Shown: positions 49,618 to 60,204 of the stretch, in pieces
How positions within the stretch are numbered: the first letter of the stretch is position 1
How the letters are laid out: every line of letters begins with the position of its first letter
Source of the DNA: Rhabdornis inornatus
Lineage: Eukaryota; Chordata; Aves; Passeriformes; Rhabdornithidae
Length of the DNA stretch: 64,000 nucleotides
Direction: 5' to 3'
Assembly (NCBI GenBank): GCA_013397075.1
Contig: VWZS01004365.1
Location: forward strand, 248,001-312,000
Notes under the pieces: generated by a model
Databases searched by the model: none
What the model saw: the letters and a program-made list of their open reading frames with translations, nothing else
What the model was told of the DNA's origin: nothing
Position numbers and translations under genes: made by a program

Positions 49618-52600
49618 ACTTTTTTCTCATATAGCTCTCCTTGAAGTGCCATTCCTGTTTTTGATGGAAACATCACCTACTGCTGTCAGCTAACCCAATC
49701 TGCTCGCTTTGTATGAAAGCACACTCTGTGGCCAGATCCTAAGCTGGCTCAAAATTCTGTTGCTGCCTTGACTTCACAAAAATCGTGTTGTGAAGCTGAA
49801 CCTAAGATGCCTACTTTGAAAGCTTCCCCTCTTGCACTCTTTATCATTCTGAGACTGAGGAAATAGGAATAGAAAGCACATTTCTCAGTTCTGAGAAAGC
49901 TAGTTTTGTCTGTGCCTTTACAGAAGCTATAACCCTTCACAGGCTTAAAATATCTTGTCTGACAGATTAGCTTCCCTGATGTGACCGTCTCACCAAACCA
50001 CCTTATGGCACTGGTTTTATTTCCTCTGTTCTTGCAGTGCATAGGCTGGGGGGTGCATATTTCTTTACAGTTTGTTTTCAAAATGAGGGAGGACTGAAAC
50101 CTACAAAAAAGGGGTAGTAACAAGCAGTGCTGTCATCTGGTGGTGAAATTGTTACCACTTTTAACAAACAGACCATGCTTTTCAACCAATAGGGTTCTTT
50201 TTTGTTGAGGATGTTGATGTAGTCCCTTTGGCATACATTAATGAATCTTTCATATTAGAAACAGGCAAACCCAGTGATTTTATCCAAAATCACGAAACTT
50301 ATTAAACTTTATTTTTGTGGAAGACTGGAACACCAGAGTTAGGTTTACTGTGTTCAGGCTTTGAAATATTCTTCAGCTTGCACTGCCAAAACAATGGAGT
50401 CCAAAGGAATGAGGAAGAAAGGACAAAAAGACATACCCCTCCCTCAGATACATACCCAAATGTCAAAGTACTGTTTCCCTCTCTTAACAGTTTTATCATC
50501 AGTACTTTTCTGCCACATTATAGCTGATGTCCATATCTTTATGCACCAGGAAAGTACACCTTTTAGATCTAGCTTCAAGGACTGTTTGCTGGATGTACCT
50601 GAACAAGAGGGATATTTCTGCCATCACTTAATCTCAAAAGATACAGTGTCTGCTCACCTGGGGAGCCAGAGAAAGTATACAGCAAGCAATGACAAAATTT
50701 TTACTTCATGATCCCTCTTCATACTTTTTTAGGCTGACTCCTTTCTGAGTTCTCTTAACCTTTAAAGTGAGACAAAATTGAAAAAAATATAGTTGCCACA
50801 TAAAAAAAAATTAGAAATCAAAGAACAAACCAAAGTATTTTGAAATTATTGTTACACATACCAACTGCATTTCTCCAATGTCAGACTTATATTACAAACT
50901 TTACAGATGGATAACAAAATAGGCTATGTCGGTGTTCATAATACAGTCATATTTTGTCTTCTCTGAGTGCTTTCATTGTAAGTTAAATGGTTAAAAATGC
51001 TGAAATTAAAATATAAGCTTTTGTGTCTGCAAGAATTTTCCTTATTGTCTATTAGCCCGTGTTATATGAATCCTATATTTTGGAGTAGATTTCTTTTAGA
51101 TGTATGACACTTACTAGAAAATCTGGAACTGCTGAGTGAAATATGTCATTCTGGCTACAGGTTTCCTGTGCTGCTATAACTGTAATTACTATGGGGGTGT
51201 GATAGTCGTTGGAGTTGACAAATTCAGAACTTTTTATGTTGCTATTTTGTTTCTCCTACAAGGACTGAACAACCCCCACTGATGGAAATTGACTGACACC
51301 AATTCAATTTTTAATTCAAAAGGAGATGATTGTGCTTTCTAAATTCAAAACTGATTTTCCTTGAATCTGTTTGTGGTACACTGTTCTCCATTTAATAGCA
51401 ACCTAATTTGAATAACTTCTGGAGGCAGAGACAAGTAGTTAAATAAAGGTGTCAGGACCTAGCTCATACAAAAAGTTTCTTTACATTCTTGAAATGCAAT
51501 AGTCATGTTCACTGTCCTATAATAACACCAACAATAAAGAGGAACTGGAACATTAAAGATTTCTTATATTCACAGATTTCATGAATCAGTGAGAGCATGG
51601 ACAGGGTCACTGTGCAGAGTCAAAGTAAGGACATTAGCTAGGGTTTCTTAATTTGATTGTGAACCATTGTTATTCTTGTGTGGCCTATTAGCTGTAGTGG
51701 TTGGTTTTATCCACAGTTTAGATTTTCAGCTTAAATTCCAAGTTAAATCAAAGAGAAGGTTTTGTAAAAATACTTCCTGTAGTTTGCTTTGCTTAACTTT
51801 ATAAGATGTTTTTATAGTGCAATGTTAAAAACTTGATCCTTTTCTAACAGTGAAGACCACAAAGTCATCGAGACTCATTGTTATTTTAAAACATGACAAG
51901 CTGGCCTTAAGACCTTAGGGATCCTTTCTTCAGAAGTCAAGCTGGTGATGGATAAGGAGCCATCAGAGCTGTGTGTATCTTAACTGCAGGAGTTCAATTA
52001 AGAAGCCAAGAGTGTCTCAGGTACACGGGTGCAAATGGAAGTGCTCTCTTTGATAATGTCTCTGTAGTTGCTCAGTGCAGGTAGTTGGCATCCCCCAACC
52101 CATTTCTGATTGCACAAGGAGGTTAGCACAGAGGAATACCTGAAAGGACTGAGCTCCATCAGTGTTCAGTGAGTGCTAGAGAATACCACAATGGGGAAAT
52201 GTTATCAAAATCCCAGTGCCTGCACAGGGATTTGTCAGGAAATGGTTAGCTGTAAGATCTAGTTTCTATTAGCCACAGCCCTGAGAGCTCTGCTGCCTTT
52301 CTCCTCCTGAGATAAACACTGTTCTGCTACCCATGCTGTGCAAAGGAAGTCTTCTTACCCAGCACTGATCTCTGAAAAGTCTGTTTTGTAGTTGTTTTGC
52401 TCCCACATTCCTCTTGCTTTTCATAATACTTGGAAGTGTGATGGAGAATTTCCAATTACTCCCACCCTACCCTACATTTATCAGCTATTTTTAGATGTTG
52501 AGATACCAAAATATACAATAAGTAGTCATTGTTGACGACATGGTATTTGTCAATGAAGTTTTAAATGTTTTTTCTTCAGTCCCTTCATCCTTGAAAGAAT

Positions 52601-52829
52601 ATTCACAAGTTCCTGATGAATATGATGTCAAAGGTTAAATAAGATGAAAAATAGTGCATTAGAGTCACATGAGAATTTTTTCTTAACTTGAAAGCTACTG
52701 TAAGGCATCAACTAAACACAGCTGTAAGTTTCCAGACTAGATGTTTTTGTACTCTTTCTTCATGCATATTAATGGAAGGTCTCATCTAGTCAGATCAAAG
52801 TTCCTATAGGAAAAATATTCTCATTTAAA

Positions 52830-52863
52830 AATTAATTACTGTGTTTAGCTTAAGTAATTAATT
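52830..52863. repeat. Inverted repeat, 10-bp arms
   Basis: AATTAATTAC at 52,830-52,839 is mirrored by GTAATTAATT at 52,854-52,863 across a 14-base spacer. The arms contain TAATTA cores typical of homeodomain sites, but AT-rich DNA gives such matches by chance. Confidence 0.7.
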
Positions 52864-54352
52864 GGCATAATCACACATGCTTTTATAAACTAAACATTAA
52901 AGTGAACAGCTACAGTATTTGGTGATAGTCTGTAGGATAGAACAGAAGTGTATAATTCCTAAGTTAAATTGAATTTTCATTTTATTGTGAAATAATTTTA
53001 CAAATAGTCATTCCTCAAAAAGTTTAATAAAGAGAGCAGGAGAAACAAACAACTGATATTCATTTGTAAGAGATGTTAAAAAGGATTATTTCATAACTAA
53101 AAATGCTTTTTTCCCCTAACCCTTAAAATACATTTGAAAGTCCTCAGATACAAAGCAAAAATAGTCTGTGTTTTGACTGTGTTTCTTATCTTAAAATGGA
53201 ATTAAAATTTCTGGGTACTTACGGAACATTTTAATAATTAAAAGTGGATAATTAAATGCTTATTTTCTAGTACAGTGGCTGAAAAGAACATGAAGTCCCA
53301 TCACTCATTTGCAGAGAGGTGTTGTGTTCAGGATTGATGATAAATGATGCAGTCCTATCAGGGTGAAAAATTTTTCCTTCAAAGCTATTAAAAGCACTGG
53401 AACAAATTAATATCCAGCATAAATGGCAAATTTTAGTGAAGTCTGCTGAGTTCTGTCCAGTATTCTATGATCATCTTTAAGCATATTATTTTGCAGCTGA
53501 GATTTAAGCATTTATTAAATTCAGAGTGAATTTACATCAAAGGTTGCCATTAAAATAGCCAGCTTTCAGGTCTAAAACCCCATAAAATCTAAACACAGCA
53601 AGAGTTATTAGACCCCTCATTCTAATTTCTCTAAAATCACGGCCTTTTGTGTTGCATTCAGTTATTGCCTTAGTACTCATCTTTGAGTCCAAGAATATGC
53701 TTGATAAAAGTATACCTTGGATTTGGATACTCTATCTCTCTCAGAAAGTCATGATCCTTTGTTTGAAGAAAACAGTAGTTAGAGCACTTCCTTTTGAGTG
53801 CTTCACTGTTTATGCACACAATTTCTGCTATGTCTCACTTCAACTTGTGGCTCTTAACACGCTTTTTGTGCTAGCTTTCACATTCAGCATATCCCATGAA
53901 TTTCAAAATTTTTTTCACAAAAATCAACAATAACTGAGCTTCCTTAAGCTTTCATTGAAATACCCTTTTCTCAGTCTTCAATTACTTTCATAGTTCTTTT
54001 CTACATACTTTCTATTTTTCAACAGTGTTTAAAAAATATTTAGGGTAGAAATATTTTTAGGCTTCCATTACTGATCTCTCTTGAGCCATAAATAAAAGCA
54101 GAGTAAAGCCAGGGTCCTATTCACTACCTTCTTTATGCCTTTCTTCCTCTGGCATCAGTGGGACACTCCTGCTGAGTTGCTGGCTTGTTATGACCCCAAA
54201 TTCTTTACAGAGCCATTGCTTGAGGTGTTTACTTCAATGTAATGTCCTGTATTTCTTCCTCCAGTATATGCAGATTTGTGTTACTCTGACTGGGAGCACT
54301 AGTCTAAACATATTTATGCTTTTTAGTTTGTTTTATTTTTCATTAGTCCAAA

Positions 54353-54780
54353 TCACTGATGGTAAAATTGAATAATATAAGACTGAACAGGCCCTCTTTC
54401 TGATGCCAAGCCTTTGCTGATCACTTTCTTATGCATGCTTGTTAGCCAATGCTTAATCCAGTCAAAACATGCTTTATTGATACTGTGCAGTGCTATATTT
54501 TTAATTAGAATATTGAGTGATACTAAGTCAAAAGGCACACAAAAGTTGAAGTGTATTATACCTACATCGTTACCTTTGGCAACCTAACTTAAAATCTCAT
54601 CAAAGAGCAGAAGTAGATTTGTTTGACAAGGCTTATTTTCCACAGAACTATGTTGACTAGCATTAATTATATTCCTATCTTTTAATAATTTATTAATTGA
54701 ATATCTTTTCAGTTTTCCTATTATTTCTCTTGGGAATGATGTTGGGCTGAACAGCCTGGGAATACAGATGTCACTTGCTT
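54353..54780 (-). pseudogene. Decayed CR1/jockey-clade LINE reverse transcriptase fragment
   Basis: One minus-strand frame reads across this interval with a single in-frame stop, a TAG at 54,584-54,586. The N-terminal part has a 'SPTSFPREIIGK' stretch corresponding to the 'SLTSV.GKIMEQI' block of CR1-type reverse transcriptases, then 'IINASQHSSVENKPCQTNL' matching the conserved 'SQHGF.K.KSC.TNL' block. After the stop come 'VGIIHFNFCVPFDLVS', which aligns with the 'VVYLDFSKAFDTVS' catalytic motif A, then 'WIKHWLTSMHKKVISKG', matching 'W..NWL..R.Q.V.VNG'. The motif A aspartate is replaced by asparagine, and the next block with the second catalytic site is not recognisable. This is an inactive, ancient retrotransposon piece, not a host gene. 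Its flanks are too decayed to define element ends. Confidence 0.85.
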
Positions 54781-55525
54781 GCTCTTGGTGGAACACCAAG
54801 AAAGATGTGGCACTGCTGCTTAATGGAATATCAGTGGCATTGTTCATTCCTTCTTTAGGCCCCCTGAATAGGTATTTTTTTCTTAATTTTGGCATGCTAC
54901 ATATTCTTTTACTAGCAGAAGAAAAATTTTACCAGTGAATTGTGAAGTAAAACAGTTTATGTAAATAAACTACTGAAAGTCTAGCTATGCCATTGTGCAA
55001 CATATTAGAAATGAAAGCAAACAGTGTGAATATGGGAAAAGATGTTACACAACTGTGCTGCAGTGTTACAAAATGATGGTGTGTGCTCAAATTAGAAAGA
55101 GCAATTGAAGAAGTCTGAATATGCATCTATAACTCTGAAAGGCTGTTATGTTCTTGTTCCCAAAACTGGCTTGTCAGTGAGATATAAAATAGAAATAGGT
55201 ACAGTCAGTTTCCTGTGCATTGGGATATTTTTCTGGACTACAAATTCTATCTCGAAGTTTTAATTTCTGTTTCAGCTTTGCGGAACTGGTGGAGTTATAA
55301 TATTTGCATTTGTGTTGGATGTTTTTGATTCCCTTCATGGTTGAAGTTTCTGGTTTTGAGTAGACTTTAAATTCACTGTGTTTAGGAAAGCCAGATATTA
55401 AATGAAAATAGTGCCTAGAAGGGAGTGTATTTTCTACTAACTCTTAGACTTTAAGCTGTCCTTCATTCCTCAAACAATCTGGGATAACTCCATTTAAAGT
55501 GCGTGGCTACAGCTGCTGCAAGAGA
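54781..55525. other. Non-coding DNA upstream of a candidate TFEC start exon
   Basis: No gene recognised. The last 130 bases contain a weak TATA-like CATTTAAAG near 55,490-55,500 and a CAGCTG E-box at 55,510-55,515, just before the candidate start codon at 55,526. These are common motifs and prove nothing alone. Confidence 0.4.
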
Positions 55526-55621
55526 ATGTTGGGAAGAGAACCAGCACTTCATCTGCACAAATCCATCACTTTGTTACACTCTGCACATGTGATATCAGGA
55601 GCACTTGGCAGGAAGGGCCAG
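55526..55621 (+). CDS. TFEC: Candidate TFEC start exon (coding part)
   Basis: An ATG at 55,526 opens 32 codons without a stop. They end exactly in CAG at 55,621, followed by a strong donor, CAG|GTAAGC. The exon end is phase 0, which is what the confident TFEC exon at 59,953 needs. Splicing would join '...GRKGQ' to 'VQTHLEN'. In MITF, different promoters use alternative first exons that splice to this same junction, and the melanocyte-specific one also ends in Gln, so a short unconserved start exon is a known pattern in the family. The 32 residues themselves match nothing I know. A random open frame of this length with a chance donor is possible. The 5' end of the exon is not known, and only the coding part is given. 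Confidence 0.28.
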
Positions 55622-56485
55622 GTAAGCACCTCTACAACAGGCTAGAGCAGATATACCAGTGTTGGAGTCAGTAAGCCAGGGGTCTCTCTGAATCTTTCAG
55701 AGAGAGATCAGAATGCAGGAATTGAATTAAAGCCATTGGATGGGTTGAAGTATGTTAAGTCACTCACACATAAAGCAGAGGTAAAAGTTTAGGTTGTAGC
55801 ATGAGTGAGTAAGTAATTGAAGTAAGTTTTAAGTGCTTTTAGTGAGTAAAAACACTTCACATACCAGAAGAAAAACACTAAGTCCTGGGCTGTGTCTGAG
55901 ATTTGTCTGAGTCAGGATCTGGATCAAGAGGTGATCACTGAGTGCCTAGCAAAATATTTTGCTAGAGATTCCTAGAAATCAGGTATACCAACAAGCAAGA
56001 TCATCCATCTCACAAAACACTAGGATGGCAGAGACACATCTAACAGAAAATGATCTGCTGAGAGCTAGAAGATATGCTTTATCAAATCTGCTTAATTTTT
56101 GCCAGATATGAGAATCCAGGTTCCATGGATGTGCCAGATTATTGGATACGCTATCCTGAAAGCCATTTTAGGGTCTTCCTTTATGCTTCTCTGCTTTAAA
56201 CAAAGGATTAAATATCCATTGCCCCACAGAGACTAAAAAAAAAAAAAGGAAGGTAACCCTATATTCAGACTGTTGTGACAGTAAAAGGTGCATCAGCATC
56301 AACATCTGAGTCTTAAAACTCCACACAGACTCTGGTAAAATATTGTCATAGATTATGGGAATTCCTCAAAAGATTGAGAATTGAAAAATTGGTCTCCCAG
56401 CACTGCTGGAGGATACCATACTAGGATTATTGGGAAAATAAAAATTCTTCTACTCTGGAAAATCTTTCTTTTCCCCTGTATTTTC

Positions 56486-56527
56486 TTTTTTTTTTTTTTN
56501 NNNNNNNTTTTTTTTTTTTTTTTTTTT
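56486..56527. other. Poly-T run with 8-base assembly gap
   Basis: Fourteen T, then eight Ns at 56,500-56,507, then twenty T. This is a sequencing break in a homopolymer whose true length is uncertain. Confidence 0.97.
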
Positions 56528-59500
56528 GAGAAGGATTTTGTTTTGTGGATCTAAAACATGCGCATGATCAAGATCTCTAAGCAGCTAAGTGCATGCTGAT
56601 CTTGGTTATTTTACTTGGGAGATTACTTTATGTGGAACTGATCTTTCAGGTCTTCTGCTTTTTGCATTTATTTCACTGAACTTCTAACCTGACATCCTCC
56701 TTTTTTTCCTCACCAGACTTGATAATGGCTATTCAGTTTCTATATGTAGAATACCAGTTCAGATATCCCTGTCTGTTTTTAGATTTCCTTTGCTTCTTCA
56801 GGTTCTCAGGGCCTTTTCCAGAAAAGTGTTGAAAATCTCCAAGGATGGAGATTACACAGCCTCTCAGGGCAATGGGTGCCAGTGCTTAATTGCTCCTTGT
56901 GCATCATTAAAATGAAACTCAAAATCAAGTCAAAGTTTAACATTTGCAATTTTGGCAAGACTTACTTAAAAGAGTTAAAGGCATTTGCAATATTCAGAAA
57001 ATCCAAGTTGAAACTTACCTTCATACCACAGATAAAAGTTAACAGAAGTCATGCAACATCCCAATGGACAATAAATCAGTCATACTTGGAATGAGAAACT
57101 GGATTATCTTATTTTACAGAATTATGAGTATTTGAGTTTTTACTCCTAGTTCACACATATTACATGCACAATTTTAAAAATAAGATCTATGTTTAGAGAG
57201 CTTGACTTGCAATTTCAATATTCCTTTCTCATAGTATGAGTTTCACTTTCCCCCGCCCCACTTTTATGGTACATTAACAATATGATTATAAAAATAGATT
57301 TCCCATTCTGCTTTGTCTTTACATTGTGGTTTGATTTTAAAAAGTGCTTTACTTTAGCAGTGAGTACTAAGAATTATTTAGAATATATAAAGATGAAAAT
57401 CAGGGAATAGATCCATTTTTAACCTTAAAGATTCTGCTTTGTAATGACTGTAACTGGCACAGTAAAGGGGTGGAGAGGTTTGCAAAACCCGAGCAACATA
57501 GAATCTGTCAGCAAAGCTTAAATTTTTTTTCTGCCCGTGTAAGTTCAGGACGTGATATAATCACTGAAAGATTATCATACTAAATAAGCACTTCTGATAA
57601 ATTATTTTTCACCTAATCAGCAGTTAGTTGAATGTCTTTCAGAGATCTTTCGTTTGCCCAGTGGGACGGCCCTGTGGTGGTTCACTAAGAAAACAGGATG
57701 CACAGAGATTTTGGTTTGCCACTAGCAGTCTGGGGCCCAGAGGAAAAAAAAAAGCAAACATTGACTTCTCAGCAGTTTTCTTGTAGACCTATAAAAATTC
57801 CTTATTAAAAACAAACTTAAAACAAGGTAGTATAGATTTTGGACACTGCAATTTTCTTATGTTTCCCATTTAACTTGAAGGTATATAATATTCTTGATTT
57901 TATGCTTCAGGTAGGCCTGTAGAAATTCTTAGGCAAAAATTCATTGCTCGTTACAAAAGGCTCAACAGCTTAATTTATGATAAAAAATTAGTAGGGGTGA
58001 AAATCAGTAAATGCAATTGTTGCCTATGTGTTGATCCCACTGCCATTTATGCTGCATAAAGAATCTGTGTTTTTGAAGCTGTTGATTGCAGAGTTCTGCA
58101 TGGCTGGAAAGAGATTTTCATCAGTTTAGGTACTGCCAGGCTCTGGGTAGCAGCCACTTTGTGTGGATTCAGTCAGTGAGGGTAGAATCCAGCATAATCA
58201 TGAATTGTCCATGAATGGTTCTGAAAGAGCAGCAGAAAGTGAGGGTACACAGAGAATCCCTGCTCCAGCCATCCAATGGACTGTATTTATTTTACCTTAA
58301 TAGATATGATTTTGCCCAAAAATCATACTATGACTAAACTGACATGCAACAGATTTCACTGCATTATCATTTAAGAAAATGCTTGAGTATCTAATTTTCA
58401 ATATGAGCTTAAATATGAAGGACTAAATAGATGCATAAGTATCTGAATGATTTGTTATGATTTTGCATGTATCCTTACACGTGATAAAGCAGAGCTTAAA
58501 CAGTGCATTATTTACTTTCTACAACTAACACAAAAATCAAAGTTAAGACAAATAATGATGTAAGTAAATCCCAAATACACATGCAACCTTATATATTATG
58601 CATACCTTCCTAACATCAAACCAGGGGAAAATCCAAACAGTGTATTTAAGATTTTATATCAGTATTTTTATGGAATATTATTTAATAACTTCAAGGCTTC
58701 CATAAAAATAATTAATCTCATATTAATTACTGAATATCTTAGTCTTTTTTATATTAATGGAAAATTAGTTTAAAGAAACATAATTAAAATTATACTATAA
58801 TGATTAAAAATAAAGTAGGTACTGCAATATTGTACAAAAATATAACTTCTTCAAATACAAACTGCTTTTATGGCTATCTCTGCTTATGTATTTTAGGGGA
58901 ATCAAAAATAAGTTTGCTTAAATGACTAAATTTTTTCTGAGAAAAAAGTCTTCAAAGCAAGTCTTGCTATTATTTGAAAAATATTAATCACGCTTACACA
59001 GAGAATACTTGAGGTAAAATTTATTACAGGACATTTGTGACCAGTCATGCCATAGGAAGAGGAGAGAGCCACAGGGCTGAAATGACAGTAAGGTCTGTGT
59101 ATGCAGTGCTCCTTTGGTAGTTAAATTGCTGGAATGTGACATTGATCTGAAATGGGAGCTGTTTGAAGTAGCAACTGCCAATCTCTGTAGTCAAAGGATG
59201 GCCCAAAATCTTACTCAACCAGATGTTTTGGCATGACCACTCAGTTTATAAAGCCCAATCCACTAAATAAGTTATCTGTCCTCAAGAGGCACTTAAAGAA
59301 GTCTCTGCAGTTTGTGGATAGTGAGCAGTCATTCAGAACTATAGCTTTGACTCTTGCAAAAGTATAGCAATGCCTCATTTTAGTGACTGTACTTATTACA
59401 AGGTGAGACAAATGTGGATTGAGATGTTAATGAATGTCTGCTGCTGTTGATATTTAAAATTGGTTGGATGATATTTCTCTTTGTGCATTTATTTACTCTG

Positions 59501-59811
59501 TCATGTACAAGAGTCAATATTAATTTTAGAGCATGTATATGCATATAGATGTGATTACAGTGATCTCAAGAGACATCACTTTTAATTGAAAAAAATGTGT
59601 AGAATATATCTGGTCTTTTCTCAGGATCATGGTTATTTTTTCTAATTCTATTTTTCTTTATCATTATTCAGAGTGTTTGTTCAGGTATGTAAGGGGAAAA
59701 TGGTAAACAAATAAAAAATGTGTAAGTGTGTAAAGCTGAAAAAAGTACTAATAATTCTATCTAAGTGTTATTAAAGGGAGATCTGTTGTTTGGAAGTATT
59801 TTAAAGTGAGC

Positions 59812-59844
59812 ATATATATATATGTATATATATATGTGTGTGTA

Positions 59845-59882
<38 letters not shown>

Positions 59883-59900
59883 ATATATACATATATATAA
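59812..59900. repeat. Compound (TA)n, (GT)n, (TATC)n microsatellite
   Basis: TA repeats with interruptions are followed by a short GT run and then nine perfect TATC units (59,845-59,880), then more TA. The tetranucleotide block ends about 70 bases before the acceptor of the TFEC exon at 59,953, so length changes here could affect spacing near the branch-point region. The plus-strand open frame from 59,822 is produced by the repeat and then runs into the exon in a wrong frame. Confidence 0.93.
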
Positions 59901-59952
59901 GTACTGACACAAGCAACTTGAAACTTCATCAATTATTTCCATTCCTTCCCAG

Positions 59953-60204
59953 GTACAAACACACTTGGAAAATCAGTCTAGATACCACATACAGCAGAGC
60001 CAGAGGCACCAGGTGAAGCAGTACCTGACCCTTGATACCAAGCTGTCCAGCCAGACACTGTCCCTGTCCCACTCTCACACGATCCAGCCTGTGGGAGTGA
60101 CGTCCATCCTGCGAAGCGGACCCATGCCTCCAGTGAGCAGCACTGGCACTCCGGAGAGCCCTGTCACCAAGCTGCTGGCCCTTGGAGCTGAGCACGAAAA
60201 TGCG
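59953..60204 (+). CDS. TFEC: TFEC internal exon: conserved N-terminal region
   Basis: A 252-bp exon encoding 84 residues, phase 0 at both ends. The acceptor is a clean pyrimidine tract ending TTCCCAG at 59,952, and the donor is GCG|GTAGGG. The product is a nuclear bHLH-leucine-zipper factor of the MITF/TFEB/TFE3/TFEC family that binds E-box DNA. Residues 1-25 (VQTHLEN..., then YHIQQ.QR.QVKQYL) match the start of the corresponding MITF and TFEB exon closely. Residues 26-57 are variable and Ser/Thr-rich. Residues 58-75 (MPPVSS, then TPESPVTKLL) match the MITF segment that holds its ERK-phosphorylated Ser-Pro, here Ser69 of the exon. The end, KLLALG.E..NA, matches mammalian TFEC (KLLAIGKEDDNA as I recall it), which favours TFEC over MITF. 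No ATG lies upstream in frame in this exon, so translation should start in another exon. The minus-strand open frame over it is a shadow. Confidence 0.93.

Larger units (their letters stand above)
46227..54352. other. Non-coding DNA, no gene seen
   Basis: AT-rich sequence without recognised exons. A segment near 46,260-46,610 and one near 54,040-54,350 have the look of very old LINE sequence, but I cannot anchor them. Minus-strand open frames of 152 codons (46641-47099) and 124 codons (49749-50123) show no known motif. An inverted repeat with 10-bp arms lies at 52,830-52,863. Confidence 0.55.
55622..59952 (+). other. Candidate TFEC intron or upstream DNA, no gene seen
   Basis: AT-rich sequence with no coding exon recognised. 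It holds a poly-T run interrupted by Ns (56,486-56,527) and a compound microsatellite (59,812-59,900) just before the next exon. It is an intron only if the start exon at 55,526, or one further left, is real. Confidence 0.5.

Noticed and set aside
49749..50123. 124-codon minus-strand open frame, cysteine- and lysine-containing
   Set aside because: I checked it for zinc-finger or secreted cysteine patterns. The cysteine spacing fits none that I know.
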